Below, piece after piece: positions 9,641-24,102 of a DNA stretch of 64,000 bases. Under the pieces are notes generated by a model. That model saw only the letters and a list, made by a program, of their open reading frames with translations, had not been told where the DNA came from and searched no databases. Position numbers and translations under genes: made by a program. Numbering within the stretch: position 1 is the first letter of the stretch; the number at the start of each line of letters is the position of its first letter. Source of the stretch: Verminephrobacter eiseniae EF01-2 (lineage in GTDB: Bacteria; Pseudomonadota; Gammaproteobacteria; Burkholderiales; Burkholderiaceae_C); the NCBI RefSeq assembly GCF_000015565.1, contig NC_008786.1, positions 1,736,001 through 1,800,000 of the forward strand. Reading direction: 5' to 3'.

Positions 9641-9928
9641 TTACGCCGCTTGCAGCTCCATATCCATATGCACGCGGCAACCCATGGCGGTGGCGCTGTT
9701 CACCAAAGCATCCAGGCAGCACCGCGAGACGCGGCCACGCAACAGGTCATCGCGGCGGGGCGGGGCAACCCCGCAGTGCATTGCGGCTTCCGATGGCGCC
9801 CAATCATTGCCCTCGATGACGGCCGCAATTTGGCGCATGGGTTCAGCCCTGGCGCGAAGGCTCGCAGCCTGCCCGGACATGTCGGCCACCGCATCCCACA
9901 CGCTGTCAAAAGTTTCGATCTTGGTCAT
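9641..9928 (-). CDS. HigA-like XRE-family antitoxin, probably decaying
   Basis: A 95-residue XRE-family HTH protein of the antitoxin type paired with Gp49/HigB-like toxins. WDAVADMSGQAASLRARAE and LMRQIAAVIE-like segments precede the HTH, and DLLRGRVSR plus LDALVNSA follow it. The recognition-helix region reads VAPPRRDDL, where relatives usually have a VTQPRINDL-like sequence, suggesting lost DNA recognition. The ATG overlaps the stop of the toxin remnant by 4 bp (ATGA), the usual toxin-first order. Confidence 0.72.
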   Translation of the reverse strand: MTKIETFDSVWDAVADMSGQAASLRARAEPMRQIAAVIEGNDWAPSEAAMHCGVAPPRRDDLLRGRVSRCCLDALVNSATAMGCRVHMDMELQAA

Positions 9929-10047
9929 TTGGCATCTTTCGGCCGTTCGGTGCATCGCTTTTTGGCAAGCCCCATGTCGCGCTGGCTTGTGGTCTGGGTC
10001 TTTTTCTGAAAAGCGCGCAGCACATAGACCGCATCGGCCAGCAGCGC
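9925..10047 (-). pseudogene. C-terminal remnant of a Gp49/HigB-like toxin
   Basis: The last 40 residues, beginning ALLADAVYVLRAFQKKTQ and ending in the usual KRCTE-like tail, match the C-terminus of HigB/Gp49 (RelE-fold) mRNA interferases. Upstream in the same frame the sequence becomes proline/serine-rich and unlike the family, so the catalytic N-terminal half is gone or frame-shifted. It overlaps the antitoxin start by 4 bp. Confidence 0.6.
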
Positions 10048-10288
10048 CTTTTTCTCCATGGCCAAGACCTGGCGGGCCGCAGCGCAACACCTGCGACAGC
10101 GGGCCGACGAAGAGGATGGTTTTTGGGAACCCTCCAGACCGGCATACTCCACTCGGCCTCCTACGGCAAAGAGTGGCCAGCCAGTCTCGGTCACTTCGCC
10201 AATTTCTCGCCTACCATGCGGATCGAAATCACAAAACCGCTGCTGTTTCTCGTTTCCTGCGGGAAAGAGTCAGTGCAAAAGCCACGCC

Positions 10289-11137
10289 ATGCATGCCAAT
10301 CTGTACGCGCTGGGCGCCATCGCGCTGTGGGCCTCGCTCGCCTCGCTGGGCGTGGCGCTGACCCATGTTCCGCCGTTTCTGCTCACCGGCATCGCGCTGC
10401 TGATCGGCAGCGTGCCGGCTTGGCCGTTCGTGCTGCGCGATCCGGCGCAATGGCGCATTCCGGTGCGGACGTTGGCGTTGGGCGTGTACGGCCTGTTTGC
10501 CTACCATTTCCTGCTGTTCATCGCGCTGCGCCATGCGCCGCCGGTGGAGACCAACCTGGTCTGCTACCTGTGGCCACTGCTCATCGTGCTGCTCTCGCCC
10601 TGGCTGCTGCCCGGCGTGGTGTTGCGCGCGCCGCATCTGCTGGCCGCCCTGCTGGGCTTTGCCGGCGCAGCCATTGCGATCACGGGCGGGGCGATCGCGG
10701 GCGGGCAGGCGCTCAGCGGCACGCTGGCCTGGGGCTATTTGCCGGCGCTGGCAGCGGCCTTCATCTGGGCCAGCTATTCGCTGCTGACCCGGCGCGTGGC
10801 GGCTTTTCCGACCACGGCCATTGGCCTGTTCGCTCTGGTGTCGGGGCTGCTGTCCCTGCTGTGCCATGCGCTGCTGGAGCCTGCTGCGGCGTTGCAGCCG
10901 CGCGACTGGGCGCTGCTGGCCCTGCTCGGGCTAGGCCCGCTGGGCGGCGCCTTCTTCATGTGGGACCGGGCGCTCAAGCTCGGCGATGCGCGGCATATCG
11001 GCATCCTGAGCTACATCACCCCGCTGGCGTCGACGGCACTGCTGCTGTTGGTCAGCGGTCGCCCGCTCAACGCGAGCATCGCCCTGGCCACGCTGATGAT
11101 CATCAGCGCAGCCGTGATCGGCATGCGGGCACGGTGA
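10289..11137 (+). CDS. DMT-family exporter, YddG-like
   Basis: A 282-residue EamA/DMT-superfamily permease with ten predicted membrane helices in two repeats, resembling aromatic amino-acid exporters of the YddG type (N-terminal YALGAIALWASLA, then RHAPPVETNLVCYLWPLLIV). I take the ATG at 10289; the open frame upstream is non-membrane and overlaps the toxin relic. The specific substrate is not provable from sequence. Confidence 0.85.
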   Translation: MHANLYALGAIALWASLASLGVALTHVPPFLLTGIALLIGSVPAWPFVLRDPAQWRIPVRTLALGVYGLFAYHFLLFIALRHAPPVETNLVCYLWPLLIVLLSPWLLPGVVLRAPHLLAALLGFAGAAIAITGGAIAGGQALSGTLAWGYLPALAAAFIWASYSLLTRRVAAFPTTAIGLFALVSGLLSLLCHALLEPAAALQPRDWALLALLGLGPLGGAFFMWDRALKLGDARHIGILSYITPLASTALLLLVSGRPLNASIALATLMIISAAVIGMRAR

Positions 11138-11169
11138 TCTGGATGAAAACGGCTTGCGGCGCATGCCCT

Positions 11170-11403
11170 TTTTGCGCCATGCGCCATGCCTCGCTGCGGG
11201 TGGGCGAGCAACCCGGGCGGATGGGCCCGGACCGCCCGATGGCGCGCTGCGCAGCCGTCCCGGACGGCAGCGACCACGCAGTCGCTCAGTGTGCGACCCT
11301 GAATCTTGGCAGCAGACCCGACCGTCTGGTGCTGGTCCGCATCGATCCGGGCTTCGAGCCGGGCGGCAGCAGCGGCGGCAGGCATGGTAATTGCCGAGGG
11401 CAT
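11170..11403 (-). pseudogene. DUF1778 (TacA-like) antitoxin, frame-shifted
   Basis: The first about 49 residues (AAAAARLEARIDADQH, then QGRTLSDCVVAAVRD) match DUF1778 ribbon-helix-helix antitoxins that neutralise GNAT acetyltransferase toxins. The continuation expected there (DAAQRAIEQ-like) appears as TAAQRAIGR in the next frame, so a single-base indel has broken the gene. No GNAT toxin is found next to it. The start ATG is at 11401-11403. Confidence 0.6.
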
Positions 11404-11532
11404 GGTGCTACCCTCTTGTCTGGTCTATACGGTAAGTTGCCGAATGCATCGACATGCACGGTAGCAATTTGACACTACCTGCCATGCCGGGAAACAATCC
11501 CGGCCCACATTGCAAAGAAAGAAAGCTGCCTC

Positions 11533-12501
11533 ATGCCCATCAGACTCGTCGCCTTGCTGTTCTCGTTTGCCTTGACCGGGGCGGGCACCGCGCAGGCGCA
11601 AAGCTATCCCTCGCGCCCGATCAAGGTCGTAGTGCCTTTTGCTGCGGGCGGTCCCCAGGACGGGATCATCCGGATGCTGTCGCAAAAGGCGGCCGTCGGC
11701 CTGGGCCAGTCCTTCGTCATTGAAAACAAGGCCGGCGCTGGCGGCCTGATCGCGGCGGACCAGGTGGCCAAAGCGCCGGCGGACGGTCATGTGCTGCTGA
11801 TGGCCAGCGGCGGGCAGGTATCGGTGGCGGCCGCCGTGCGCTCGAACCTGAGCTACGACCCGCAAAAGGACTTGGTGGCCATCGTGCAACTGGTCGATAC
11901 ACCCATGGTGTTGGTGGTTCCGGACGCGATGCCGGTCGCCAATCTGGCCGATTTCATCGCACTGGCCAAAAGCAAGCCGGGGGCGCTGACCTTTGCCTCG
12001 ACGGGCACCGGCACCATTTCCCACTTGATCGGCGATGCCTTCAAGTACGCAGCGGACATCGACATACTGCATGTTCCCTACAAGGGCGCGGCCCAGGGTT
12101 TGCCCGATCTGCTGGCCGGCCAGGTGAACGCGATGTTTACCAGCGCGGCAGCGGCCCATGGCTACCTGTCAGCGAAGCGGTTGCGCGCGTTGGCGCTGGC
12201 CTCTGACGTGCGGCTGCCCTCGTTGCCCGATGTGCCTACCTTCGCCCAGGCCGGCATCAAAGGCTTGGCGATTCCGGTGTGGGTCGGGCTGATGGCCCCG
12301 CGCGGCGTGCCGCCAGAGGTGGTCGACCGGCTCAACAGCGAGTTCGTCAAGGTGCTCAAGGACCCGGCCATCAAACAACAGTTGCAAACCATGGGAGCGA
12401 TCGTGATCGGCAGCACCCCGGCACAGTTCGCCGCCACGGTACACGAAGACATTGCGCGCTGGAAACAGGTCGTCGCCCGCAATCATCTGAAGCTCGATTG
12501 A
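11533..12501 (+). CDS. TTT (Bug-family) substrate-binding protein
   Basis: A 322-residue periplasmic binding protein of the Bug family, part of tripartite tricarboxylate transport. It has a signal peptide of about 22 residues ending AQA, then the family opening YPSRPIKVVVPFAAGG and VPYKGAAQ in the middle. Only the binding protein is here; TctA/TctB membrane subunits are absent, as is usual for expanded Bug sets in Burkholderiales. An opine-dehydrogenase-like gene starts 5 bp downstream, so both probably act on the same ligand. Confidence 0.92.
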   Translation: MPIRLVALLFSFALTGAGTAQAQSYPSRPIKVVVPFAAGGPQDGIIRMLSQKAAVGLGQSFVIENKAGAGGLIAADQVAKAPADGHVLLMASGGQVSVAAAVRSNLSYDPQKDLVAIVQLVDTPMVLVVPDAMPVANLADFIALAKSKPGALTFASTGTGTISHLIGDAFKYAADIDILHVPYKGAAQGLPDLLAGQVNAMFTSAAAAHGYLSAKRLRALALASDVRLPSLPDVPTFAQAGIKGLAIPVWVGLMAPRGVPPEVVDRLNSEFVKVLKDPAIKQQLQTMGAIVIGSTPAQFAATVHEDIARWKQVVARNHLKLD

Positions 12502-12506
12502 CCCCC

Positions 12507-13589
12507 ATGCGAATCACCGTTATCGGCGCCGGCAATATCGGCCTTGCCGTCGCCGCCCATGCCTGCCATCACGGCCACGACACGACGCTGTGGTCGCCCT
12601 CCGGGGCCGGCACGGCCGCGCTGGCCGCCGGTCAACCATTGCGCTATGCGGGCGCCATCGAAGGCCAGGCCAGGCCAGGGGTCGCCAGTGACCTGCCCGC
12701 TGCGGTCCGGGATGCGGATGTGGTCTACATTGCGCTGCCGGCCACGGCCCACGCCGGCGTTTTCAAGCAACTCGGGCAATGCCTGCGCGATGCCCAGCCC
12801 GTGATCCTCAGCGCGTTGAGTTCGGTCAGCGCGCTGGTGCTCGACCGCGAACTGGCTGCGCGTGGCCTGCGCAGCAACATCGCCGTGTTTGGCAGCACGC
12901 CGATGACGGCGCGCCGGGCACCGACCCCCGAAGTGCAGGTCTCGGCGCTGCGCACGGTGCTGGACATGGCCGCGCTGCCTGTGGCACGCGGCCCTGCCGC
13001 ACTGGCTTTGTGCACGGCGCTGTTTGGCGAACGCTTCCGAATCAACGGTGACATCCTGGCCATGTCGCTGGCCAACGTGAACCCGATCGCGCACAGCGCG
13101 CTGGCCTTGTGCAACATCACGCGCATGGAGCACGCCGAGCAGTGGCCGCAGTACCACTGCATTACGCCCTATGTCTCGCGCCTGATCGAAACCATGGATG
13201 CCGAGCGCCTGACACTGGCGGCTGCGGTGGGCTGCACCCTGGGGACGATCCACGCGCATTTTCACAACTCGCTCGGCGTTGCGCAGACGGATCTGGCGAC
13301 GATCGCTGCAGAAATCCATCGCCGCCGTGGCGGCCTCCCGTTAGGCCCGACCCACCCGCTGCACCGTTACGTGCTCGAAGACATACCCTTTGGCCTGGTG
13401 TTTTTCGCTGCGCTGGCCAAAATGGTGAACCGCCCCGTTCCGGTGATCAGTTCCGTCATCACCATCATCGACGCCCTCTACGGGCGCTCGTTCGCGCAGG
13501 AAAACGATGTGCTTGCGACCCTGGGGCTGGAAAAACTGCCCTTGCCGGAATTGCTCGCGCTGGCACGCGAAGGCTATCCACGCCGCTGA
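12507..13589 (+). CDS. NAD/NADP octopine/nopaline dehydrogenase family protein
   Basis: A 360-residue protein with an N-terminal Rossmann motif (ITVIGAGNIGLAVA) and the octopine/nopaline dehydrogenase C-terminal domain: NVNPIAHSALALCN, then HCITPYVSRLIETMDAER, where the conserved His belongs to the catalytic region. The family oxidises or forms N-(carboxyalkyl)amino acids. It is coupled to a Bug binding protein, which suggests uptake and oxidation of an opine-like or related compound. The ligand is unknown. Confidence 0.85.
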   Translation: MRITVIGAGNIGLAVAAHACHHGHDTTLWSPSGAGTAALAAGQPLRYAGAIEGQARPGVASDLPAAVRDADVVYIALPATAHAGVFKQLGQCLRDAQPVILSALSSVSALVLDRELAARGLRSNIAVFGSTPMTARRAPTPEVQVSALRTVLDMAALPVARGPAALALCTALFGERFRINGDILAMSLANVNPIAHSALALCNITRMEHAEQWPQYHCITPYVSRLIETMDAERLTLAAAVGCTLGTIHAHFHNSLGVAQTDLATIAAEIHRRRGGLPLGPTHPLHRYVLEDIPFGLVFFAALAKMVNRPVPVISSVITIIDALYGRSFAQENDVLATLGLEKLPLPELLALAREGYPRR

Positions 13590-13789
13590 TTCCATTTTCC
13601 AAATCGCTCGTGAACGCGAAGGCCAAGCGTAGACAGTGCAGAGGTACGGCAAGCGAAGCCGACAAAGTGCCCGGATGATTCAGGAATGGAATGGGGAACC
13701 GGCCCCAGGCCCCGGTCATGGCCGCCGACCTCGGCCAACGGCTCGTCCAGCAGAAAGTAGCGCAGGCGAAACGCTCGTGGGGCCTCGGC

Positions 13790-13939
13790 AGCCTTAGTCC
13801 GAGCCGGTGGGTGGGGCAGGCGGACGATGCTGAGCACCGCGACCTGCCGCGACTGATTGCAGAGCTGGTGAAACTGGACGCGCTGGCGTCCGAAGTGAAC
13901 AAGGCCCTCTATCAACTGCTTTCTGGAGTGGGCAAATGA
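13790..13939 (+). pseudogene. C-terminal fragment of an older HsdM
   Basis: SLSPSRWVGQADDAEHRD and a leucine-rich tail, PRLIAELVKLDALASEVNKA, align with the C-terminus of the intact HsdM downstream ([11 protein letters not shown], then [10 protein letters not shown]). The methyltransferase core is missing. Its TGA overlaps the ATG of the HsdS fragment (ATGATG, 13936-13941), which keeps the usual hsdM-hsdS coupling. About 200 bp upstream, to 13590, hold nothing I recognise. Confidence 0.6.
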
Positions 13940-14170
13940 TGGAGTTGCCGGAAAGTTGGACGGTTGAGCCTTTCAGTCAGCGCGCGCTACGCGACGGGAC
14001 GCACGCCTGCCCGCGCGAATCCTGCGTATTGGGCGAAAGGTGCCAATCAGGTTCCGTGGGTAGCGATTTCCGACATGGAGGAATACGGCATCCTCACTGA
14101 AACGACAGAGTTCGTTTCGGAGTGTAGGAATCGGTTTCCCGATGAGCACTTGACCCATGCACGCTTGATG
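13936..14170 (+). pseudogene. N-terminal fragment of an older HsdS, frame-shifted
   Basis: It begins [15 protein letters not shown], then the reading frame shifts by about 13975-14010 to give [14 protein letters not shown] followed by [20 protein letters not shown]. This is a typical first target-recognition domain of a type I specificity subunit. Homology stops by about 14170, where the promoter of the intact hsdM begins. It is the stump of a displaced RM system. Confidence 0.65.
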
Positions 14171-14198
14171 ACAGGGCAAACCGGCTTCGGTAGAGCGA

Positions 14199-14233
14199 TT
14201 GACAATGTTTGCGATATTGCATACATTGCAAAC

Positions 14234-14235
<2 letters not shown>
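14199..14235 (+). promoter_or_regulatory. hsdM promoter overlapped by a palindromic operator
   Basis: TTGACA at 14199-14204, a 17-bp spacer, and TACATT at 14222-14227 form a near-consensus promoter. Perfect inverted arms ATGTTTGC (14205-14212) and GCAAACAT (14228-14235) cover the spacer, the -10 region and the first two bases of the hsdM start codon. The expected transcription start lies at or within a base or two of the ATG, and no Shine-Dalgarno sequence is present, so a leaderless, repressible transcript is likely. The obvious candidate repressor is the HTH domain fused to HsdM itself. Confidence 0.65.
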
Positions 14236-17285
<3,050 letters not shown>

Positions 17286-17289
<4 letters not shown>

Positions 17290-18356
17290 AGCAGGAAGGC
17301 AAGCCCGCACCCGACGCGCCGGGCGAACTGGTCATCTACCCCGGCAAGGATGGCCGCCTGTGCGTGCAGGCCCGCTTGGCGGTGGATACCCTGTGGCTGA
17401 CCCAGAAGCAGATGGCCGAGTTGTTCGGCGTGCAAGCTCCGGCCGTCAGCAAGCACCTGAAGAACATCTTCGAGACTGGGGAACTGGCCGAGGCGGCAGT
17501 TGTTTCCATTTTGGAAAGCACTGCCGCCGACGGCAAGGCCTACGCCACGCGCTTCTACAGCCTGGACGCGGTGATTGCCGTGGGCTACCGCGTGAACTCG
17601 GTGCTGGCGACGCACTTCCGCATCTGGGCCACCCAGGTGCTGCGCGAATACATCGTCAAGGGTTTCGCGCTGGACGACAAGCGCCTGAAGAACCCGCCGG
17701 TGGCTGGCTCCAGCGCGCCCGACCATTTCGCCGAACTGCTGGAGCGGGTGCGCGACATCCGCGCCAGCGAGCGCCGCATGTATCTGCGCGTGCGCGAGGT
17801 GTTCACGCTGGCGGCGGATTACCAGCCCTCGCTGCCGGAAACCACGCGCTTCTTCCAGGTGATGCAGAACAAACTGCACTACGCCGTCACCGGCCTGACC
17901 GCGCCGGAGATTGTCGCCAGTCGCATCAATCATCTGCTGCCGAATGCGGGCCTGAGCACCTGGGCGGGCGAGGAAGTGCGCAAGAGCGACGTGACCATCG
18001 CCAAGAACTACTTGCAGGAAAGCGAAATCCGCGAGTTGAACCGCATCGTCACCATGTGGCTGGATTTCGCCGAGGATCAGGCCGAACGCCGCAAACAGGT
18101 GTTCATGGCCGATTGGGAAACCCGGCTGGACGACTTTCTGCGCTTCAACGACCGCAAGGTATTGCCCGACGCGGGCAAGCGAACGCGCAAGGAGGCCGAC
18201 GCCATCGCCCATGCCGAATTCGAGAAATTTGCCGAACGCCGCCGCGCGGAAAAGGAAAGCAGCGGCTCGGTGGAGAACATCCGCGCGTTGGAGTCGGCAG
18301 CCAAACTGCTGGAATCCGCCAAGCCGCGACAGACGCGCAAGAAGAAAGGGGAGTGA
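17286..18356 (+). CDS. RhuM-family protein
   Basis: A 356-residue protein of the RhuM (virulence-associated) family: [18 protein letters not shown], a winged-helix-like start, then [15 protein letters not shown] and [13 protein letters not shown]. RhuM proteins are commonly found inside type I RM operons; their biochemical role is not settled. Here the gene is coupled by a 4-bp overlap to hsdS and lies 5 bp before hsdR. The C-terminus (about residues 300-356) is lysine/arginine-rich. Confidence 0.88.
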
Positions 18357-18361
18357 GCGGC

Positions 18362-21306
<2,945 letters not shown>

Positions 21307-21310
<4 letters not shown>

Positions 21311-21618
21311 AATCCTCCCTCTATCCCGCGCAAGACCTGCGCCGCCGCACGCTGGCCTGGGCGCTGAAGCTCAAGGTCAACCCGCGCGTGGTGCGCGTGC
21401 AGACGATGCGCCGCAAATGGGGTTCGTGTTCCTTGGCAGGTACAGTCACGCTGGCCAGCGACCTGCTCGATCAGGAATCGTGCTTTCAGGATTACGTGAT
21501 CGTCCACGAACTGCTGCACCTGCGCTACACCACCCACGGGCGCGTGTTCAAGGCGCTGATGAGCGCGCATGTGCCGGGGTGGCAGACAATGGAAGCGCGG
21601 CGGATGCAAGCGACTTGA
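21307..21618 (+). CDS. YgjP-like (DUF45) metallopeptidase-type protein
   Basis: A 103-residue member of the YgjP/DUF45 zinc-metallopeptidase-like family with [11 protein letters not shown] and the metal-binding helix [13 protein letters not shown] (HExxH variant, HELLH). It overlaps hsdR by 4 bp, so it is part of the RM operon. Such short YgjP proteins are frequent companions of type I RM genes; the substrate is unknown. It is shorter than free-standing YgjP (about 170-240 residues), keeping mainly the catalytic core. Confidence 0.85.
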
Positions 21619-21633
21619 ACGGGAGGACGGGCG

Positions 21634-22452
21634 ATGGATATTGAAATCTTCGACGTTGAGCATGGTGGATGCTCTTTGGTCACTGCGGACAACAATCGCA
21701 GGATTCTGGTTGATTGCGGGCACAACACGTCGACGAACTGGCGTCCCTCGCAGGCTCTGCCTGCGCGTGGCATTCAGTACATCGACCGCCTGATCGTCAG
21801 CAACTACGACCGCGACCACGTCAGCGATTTGCCCGGCGTGCTCACCAACATTGGTGTATCTGTTCTCAGCCGCAACCCATCCGTTTGGCCGAACCTGTTG
21901 TATGCCATGAAAGCAGAGAACGGGATAGATCCGGGCATCCGCACTTTGGCGTACATGGCAGGCACCTATTACACGCAAGACCTGCCCGCTCCGCAGGATT
22001 TCGGTGCTCTCCAGATTTCGTATTTTTGGAACGTCTACCCGGAATTCACCGATGAAAACAACCTGAGCTTGGTCACGATTCTGCGTTATCACGATTTAGG
22101 GATCATTTTCCCGGGCGACATCGAGAAGGCTGGCTGGCTCAATCTGCTCCGGTTGCCAAACTTCCGCACCGCGCTGGCTGGCGTCAACATCTTCGTGGCG
22201 TCACATCACGGGCGCGAAAATGGCTACTGCGCCGACGTTTTCAATTGGTGCAGTCCTGAAGTCGTCGTGTTCTCCGATGGCGCAGTTATTCATGAGACAC
22301 AGAAAACGGCGAACTTGTATCGGCAGCATGCGAAAGGCATCGCATTCTTCGATGGGGTGACACGCCATGTGCTTACCACACGCCGTCACGGTGGGATTCG
22401 CTTTCGCCAGACGGGATGGGGCGGGGGGCACGTTTGTATAAACAAAAGATAG
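21634..22452 (+). CDS. ComEC-like metallo-beta-lactamase-fold protein 1
   Basis: A 272-residue soluble protein resembling the C-terminal metallo-beta-lactamase (MBL) domain of ComEC/Rec2. Visible metal-site elements are DCGH at about residue 29, [11 protein letters not shown] (the HxHxDH equivalent with the first His replaced by Asn), IIFPGDIE and VASHHGREN. There is no membrane domain or signal peptide. Base composition is visibly more AT-rich than in hsdR. It lies 15 bp after the YgjP-like gene and 12 bp before a second, different MBL gene. Confidence 0.82.
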   Translation: MDIEIFDVEHGGCSLVTADNNRRILVDCGHNTSTNWRPSQALPARGIQYIDRLIVSNYDRDHVSDLPGVLTNIGVSVLSRNPSVWPNLLYAMKAENGIDPGIRTLAYMAGTYYTQDLPAPQDFGALQISYFWNVYPEFTDENNLSLVTILRYHDLGIIFPGDIEKAGWLNLLRLPNFRTALAGVNIFVASHHGRENGYCADVFNWCSPEVVVFSDGAVIHETQKTANLYRQHAKGIAFFDGVTRHVLTTRRHGGIRFRQTGWGGGHVCINKR

Positions 22453-22464
22453 CGAGATCTGGCA

Positions 22465-23427
22465 ATGCTGAAAGTTCATTTTCTCAACGTGGGGCACGGT
22501 GACTGCACGGTCATCGAGCATCCCTCTGGGCGCATCACCGTCATCGACATCAACAACGGCAGTGAGCTTGACCCGTTCACGGAAGCAGAGCTGTTGTCGC
22601 GTTATCGCGTTGATGGGAGACAGGCTGCCATCTATCACAGCGTCGGGCAGCTTCTGGAGCAGGCAGGGTACGGCATCGAACTTACCAATCCCATCGATTT
22701 TCTGACGATGCGGTTTCACGGGAAATCGATCTGGCGCTATGTCCAGACGCACCCGGACATGGATCACATGCGCGGCATCTCGGTACTGGATCGGCAGTTC
22801 AGCATCAACAACATTTGGGATGTCGAACACTCGAAATGCATCACGGATTTCTTTCGCGATTCCGACCGCGATGATTGGGCGGCGTACCAGCGGCTGCGCT
22901 CGGGGCAGAACGGCACGAAAGTCATGAACCTGATGCGCGGCCATACCGGGAAATACTGGTGCGAAGGAGATTCGCCGATGGATATTGGGGATGGCATCGA
23001 AATTCTGGCTCCGACACCGCAACTGCTCCGTGATGCTGGTGACAATTCCAACTGCATGAGCTACGTCCTGCGACTGACTTACGCTGGCATCAAGATCATC
23101 CTCGGCGGTGACGCCGACGAGGCAGTATGGGAGGATATCTACGCGCACTATGAGTATGACTTGAAGTGTCACGTCCTTAAGGCCAGCCATCATGGTCGTG
23201 ACAGCGGTTATCACCGACCCTCGGTCAAGGCGATGGCTCCGCAATACACCATCGTTTCCGTTGGCAAAAAGCCTGAAACCGACGCCAGCAACAAATATCG
23301 GCAGTATTCTAGTAATGGAGTTTTGTCAACGCGGTGGTGCGGCAACATCACATTGACAGTGAATCCGGATGGTTCCGGTAATTTGAATGAGAAATACCAA
23401 CTGAAGAACACCAATGCGTCAGCTTGA
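22465..23427 (+). CDS. ComEC-like metallo-beta-lactamase-fold protein 2
   Basis: A 320-residue MBL-fold protein distinct from the preceding one: FLNVGHGDCTVIEHPSG at the start, then THPDMDHMRG as the metal motif, ILGGDADEAVWE and LKASHHGRDSGY. The metal ligands look more canonical than in protein 1. An insertion of about 100 residues between motifs (about residues 113-190) carries DRDDWAAY and GKYWCEGD. Its 3' end overlaps the following membrane-protein gene by 14 bp. Confidence 0.83.
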   Translation: MLKVHFLNVGHGDCTVIEHPSGRITVIDINNGSELDPFTEAELLSRYRVDGRQAAIYHSVGQLLEQAGYGIELTNPIDFLTMRFHGKSIWRYVQTHPDMDHMRGISVLDRQFSINNIWDVEHSKCITDFFRDSDRDDWAAYQRLRSGQNGTKVMNLMRGHTGKYWCEGDSPMDIGDGIEILAPTPQLLRDAGDNSNCMSYVLRLTYAGIKIILGGDADEAVWEDIYAHYEYDLKCHVLKASHHGRDSGYHRPSVKAMAPQYTIVSVGKKPETDASNKYRQYSSNGVLSTRWCGNITLTVNPDGSGNLNEKYQLKNTNASA

Positions 23428-24085
23428 ATTCTACGAATTCACGGGCATCCTGCTACCCGGTGCAATTGCAATGGCGGCGCTGGTGCTGCTGTTCCCGGGC
23501 TGGGGTCTCCCCACGCTCGTCAAGGATGTAAGCGTGGGCGGGCTGGGCATTTTCATTGTGCTGGCCTATGCCGCCGGGCACATCGTGCAGGCCGTCGGCA
23601 ACCTCATCGAGGCCGTATGGTGGAAGTGCTGGGGCGGAATGCCCACGTACTGGCTTCGCATCAAGCCCGCCCGGCTATTGGCTGCGCAGCAGATTTCGCA
23701 GGTAGAAGAACGTCTTCGCAAGCAGCCAGGACTGGCCAATTTCGAAATCGCATCATCCAGCGCGAGCGATTGGCACGCGATCACGCACCAGATCTACGCC
23801 GCAGTTGCGGGCGCAGGACGAACCAGTCGCGTTGACACCTTCAACGGTAACTATGGGTTGAACCGGGGTCTGGCCGCCGGGCTGCTAGTAGCGCTCGCCC
23901 TCTTGCCCACGCAAGCATCGGCGGACTGGCGTTTGGTCGTTTGCTTGGTGGTCGGCACTGGTTTGGCCCTGTACCGGATGCATCGCTTTGCGCGTCACTA
24001 CGCGCGCGAGCTATTCGTCCAATTCCTGCAATTGCCGGAGAGGGGGAGCGACAAGGCGAAAAAGCCGGACACCCCCGCTCCGTAG
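23414..24085 (+). CDS. Small multi-pass membrane protein, possible effector
   Basis: A 223-residue protein of unknown family. Two or three N-terminal membrane segments (LLPGAIAMAALVLLFPGWG, then LGIFIVLAYAAGHIVQAVGN), a soluble central region of about 80 residues, and two C-terminal membrane segments with a basic tail. It overlaps the second MBL gene by 14 bp. Its position as the last gene of a defence-type island and its membrane topology are typical of abortive-infection effectors, but no activity can be read from the sequence. Confidence 0.75.
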   Translation: MRQLEFYEFTGILLPGAIAMAALVLLFPGWGLPTLVKDVSVGGLGIFIVLAYAAGHIVQAVGNLIEAVWWKCWGGMPTYWLRIKPARLLAAQQISQVEERLRKQPGLANFEIASSSASDWHAITHQIYAAVAGAGRTSRVDTFNGNYGLNRGLAAGLLVALALLPTQASADWRLVVCLVVGTGLALYRMHRFARHYARELFVQFLQLPERGSDKAKKPDTPAP

Positions 24086-24102
24086 CAATGATGCATCATC
24101 AA

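Noticed and set aside
13590..14230. Left attachment site (copy of the tRNA-Lys 3' end) for the RM island
   Set aside because: I looked for the T-arm and acceptor sequence here and did not find it.
13964..14233. Start of hsdM at the upstream ATG 13964
   Set aside because: Those 90 codons match a HsdS target-recognition domain, not HsdM, and lie upstream of the likely promoter.
17360..18361. Upstream in-frame extension of hsdR by about 330 codons
   Set aside because: It is the rhuM gene read in another frame; HsdR homology begins at the ATG at 18362.
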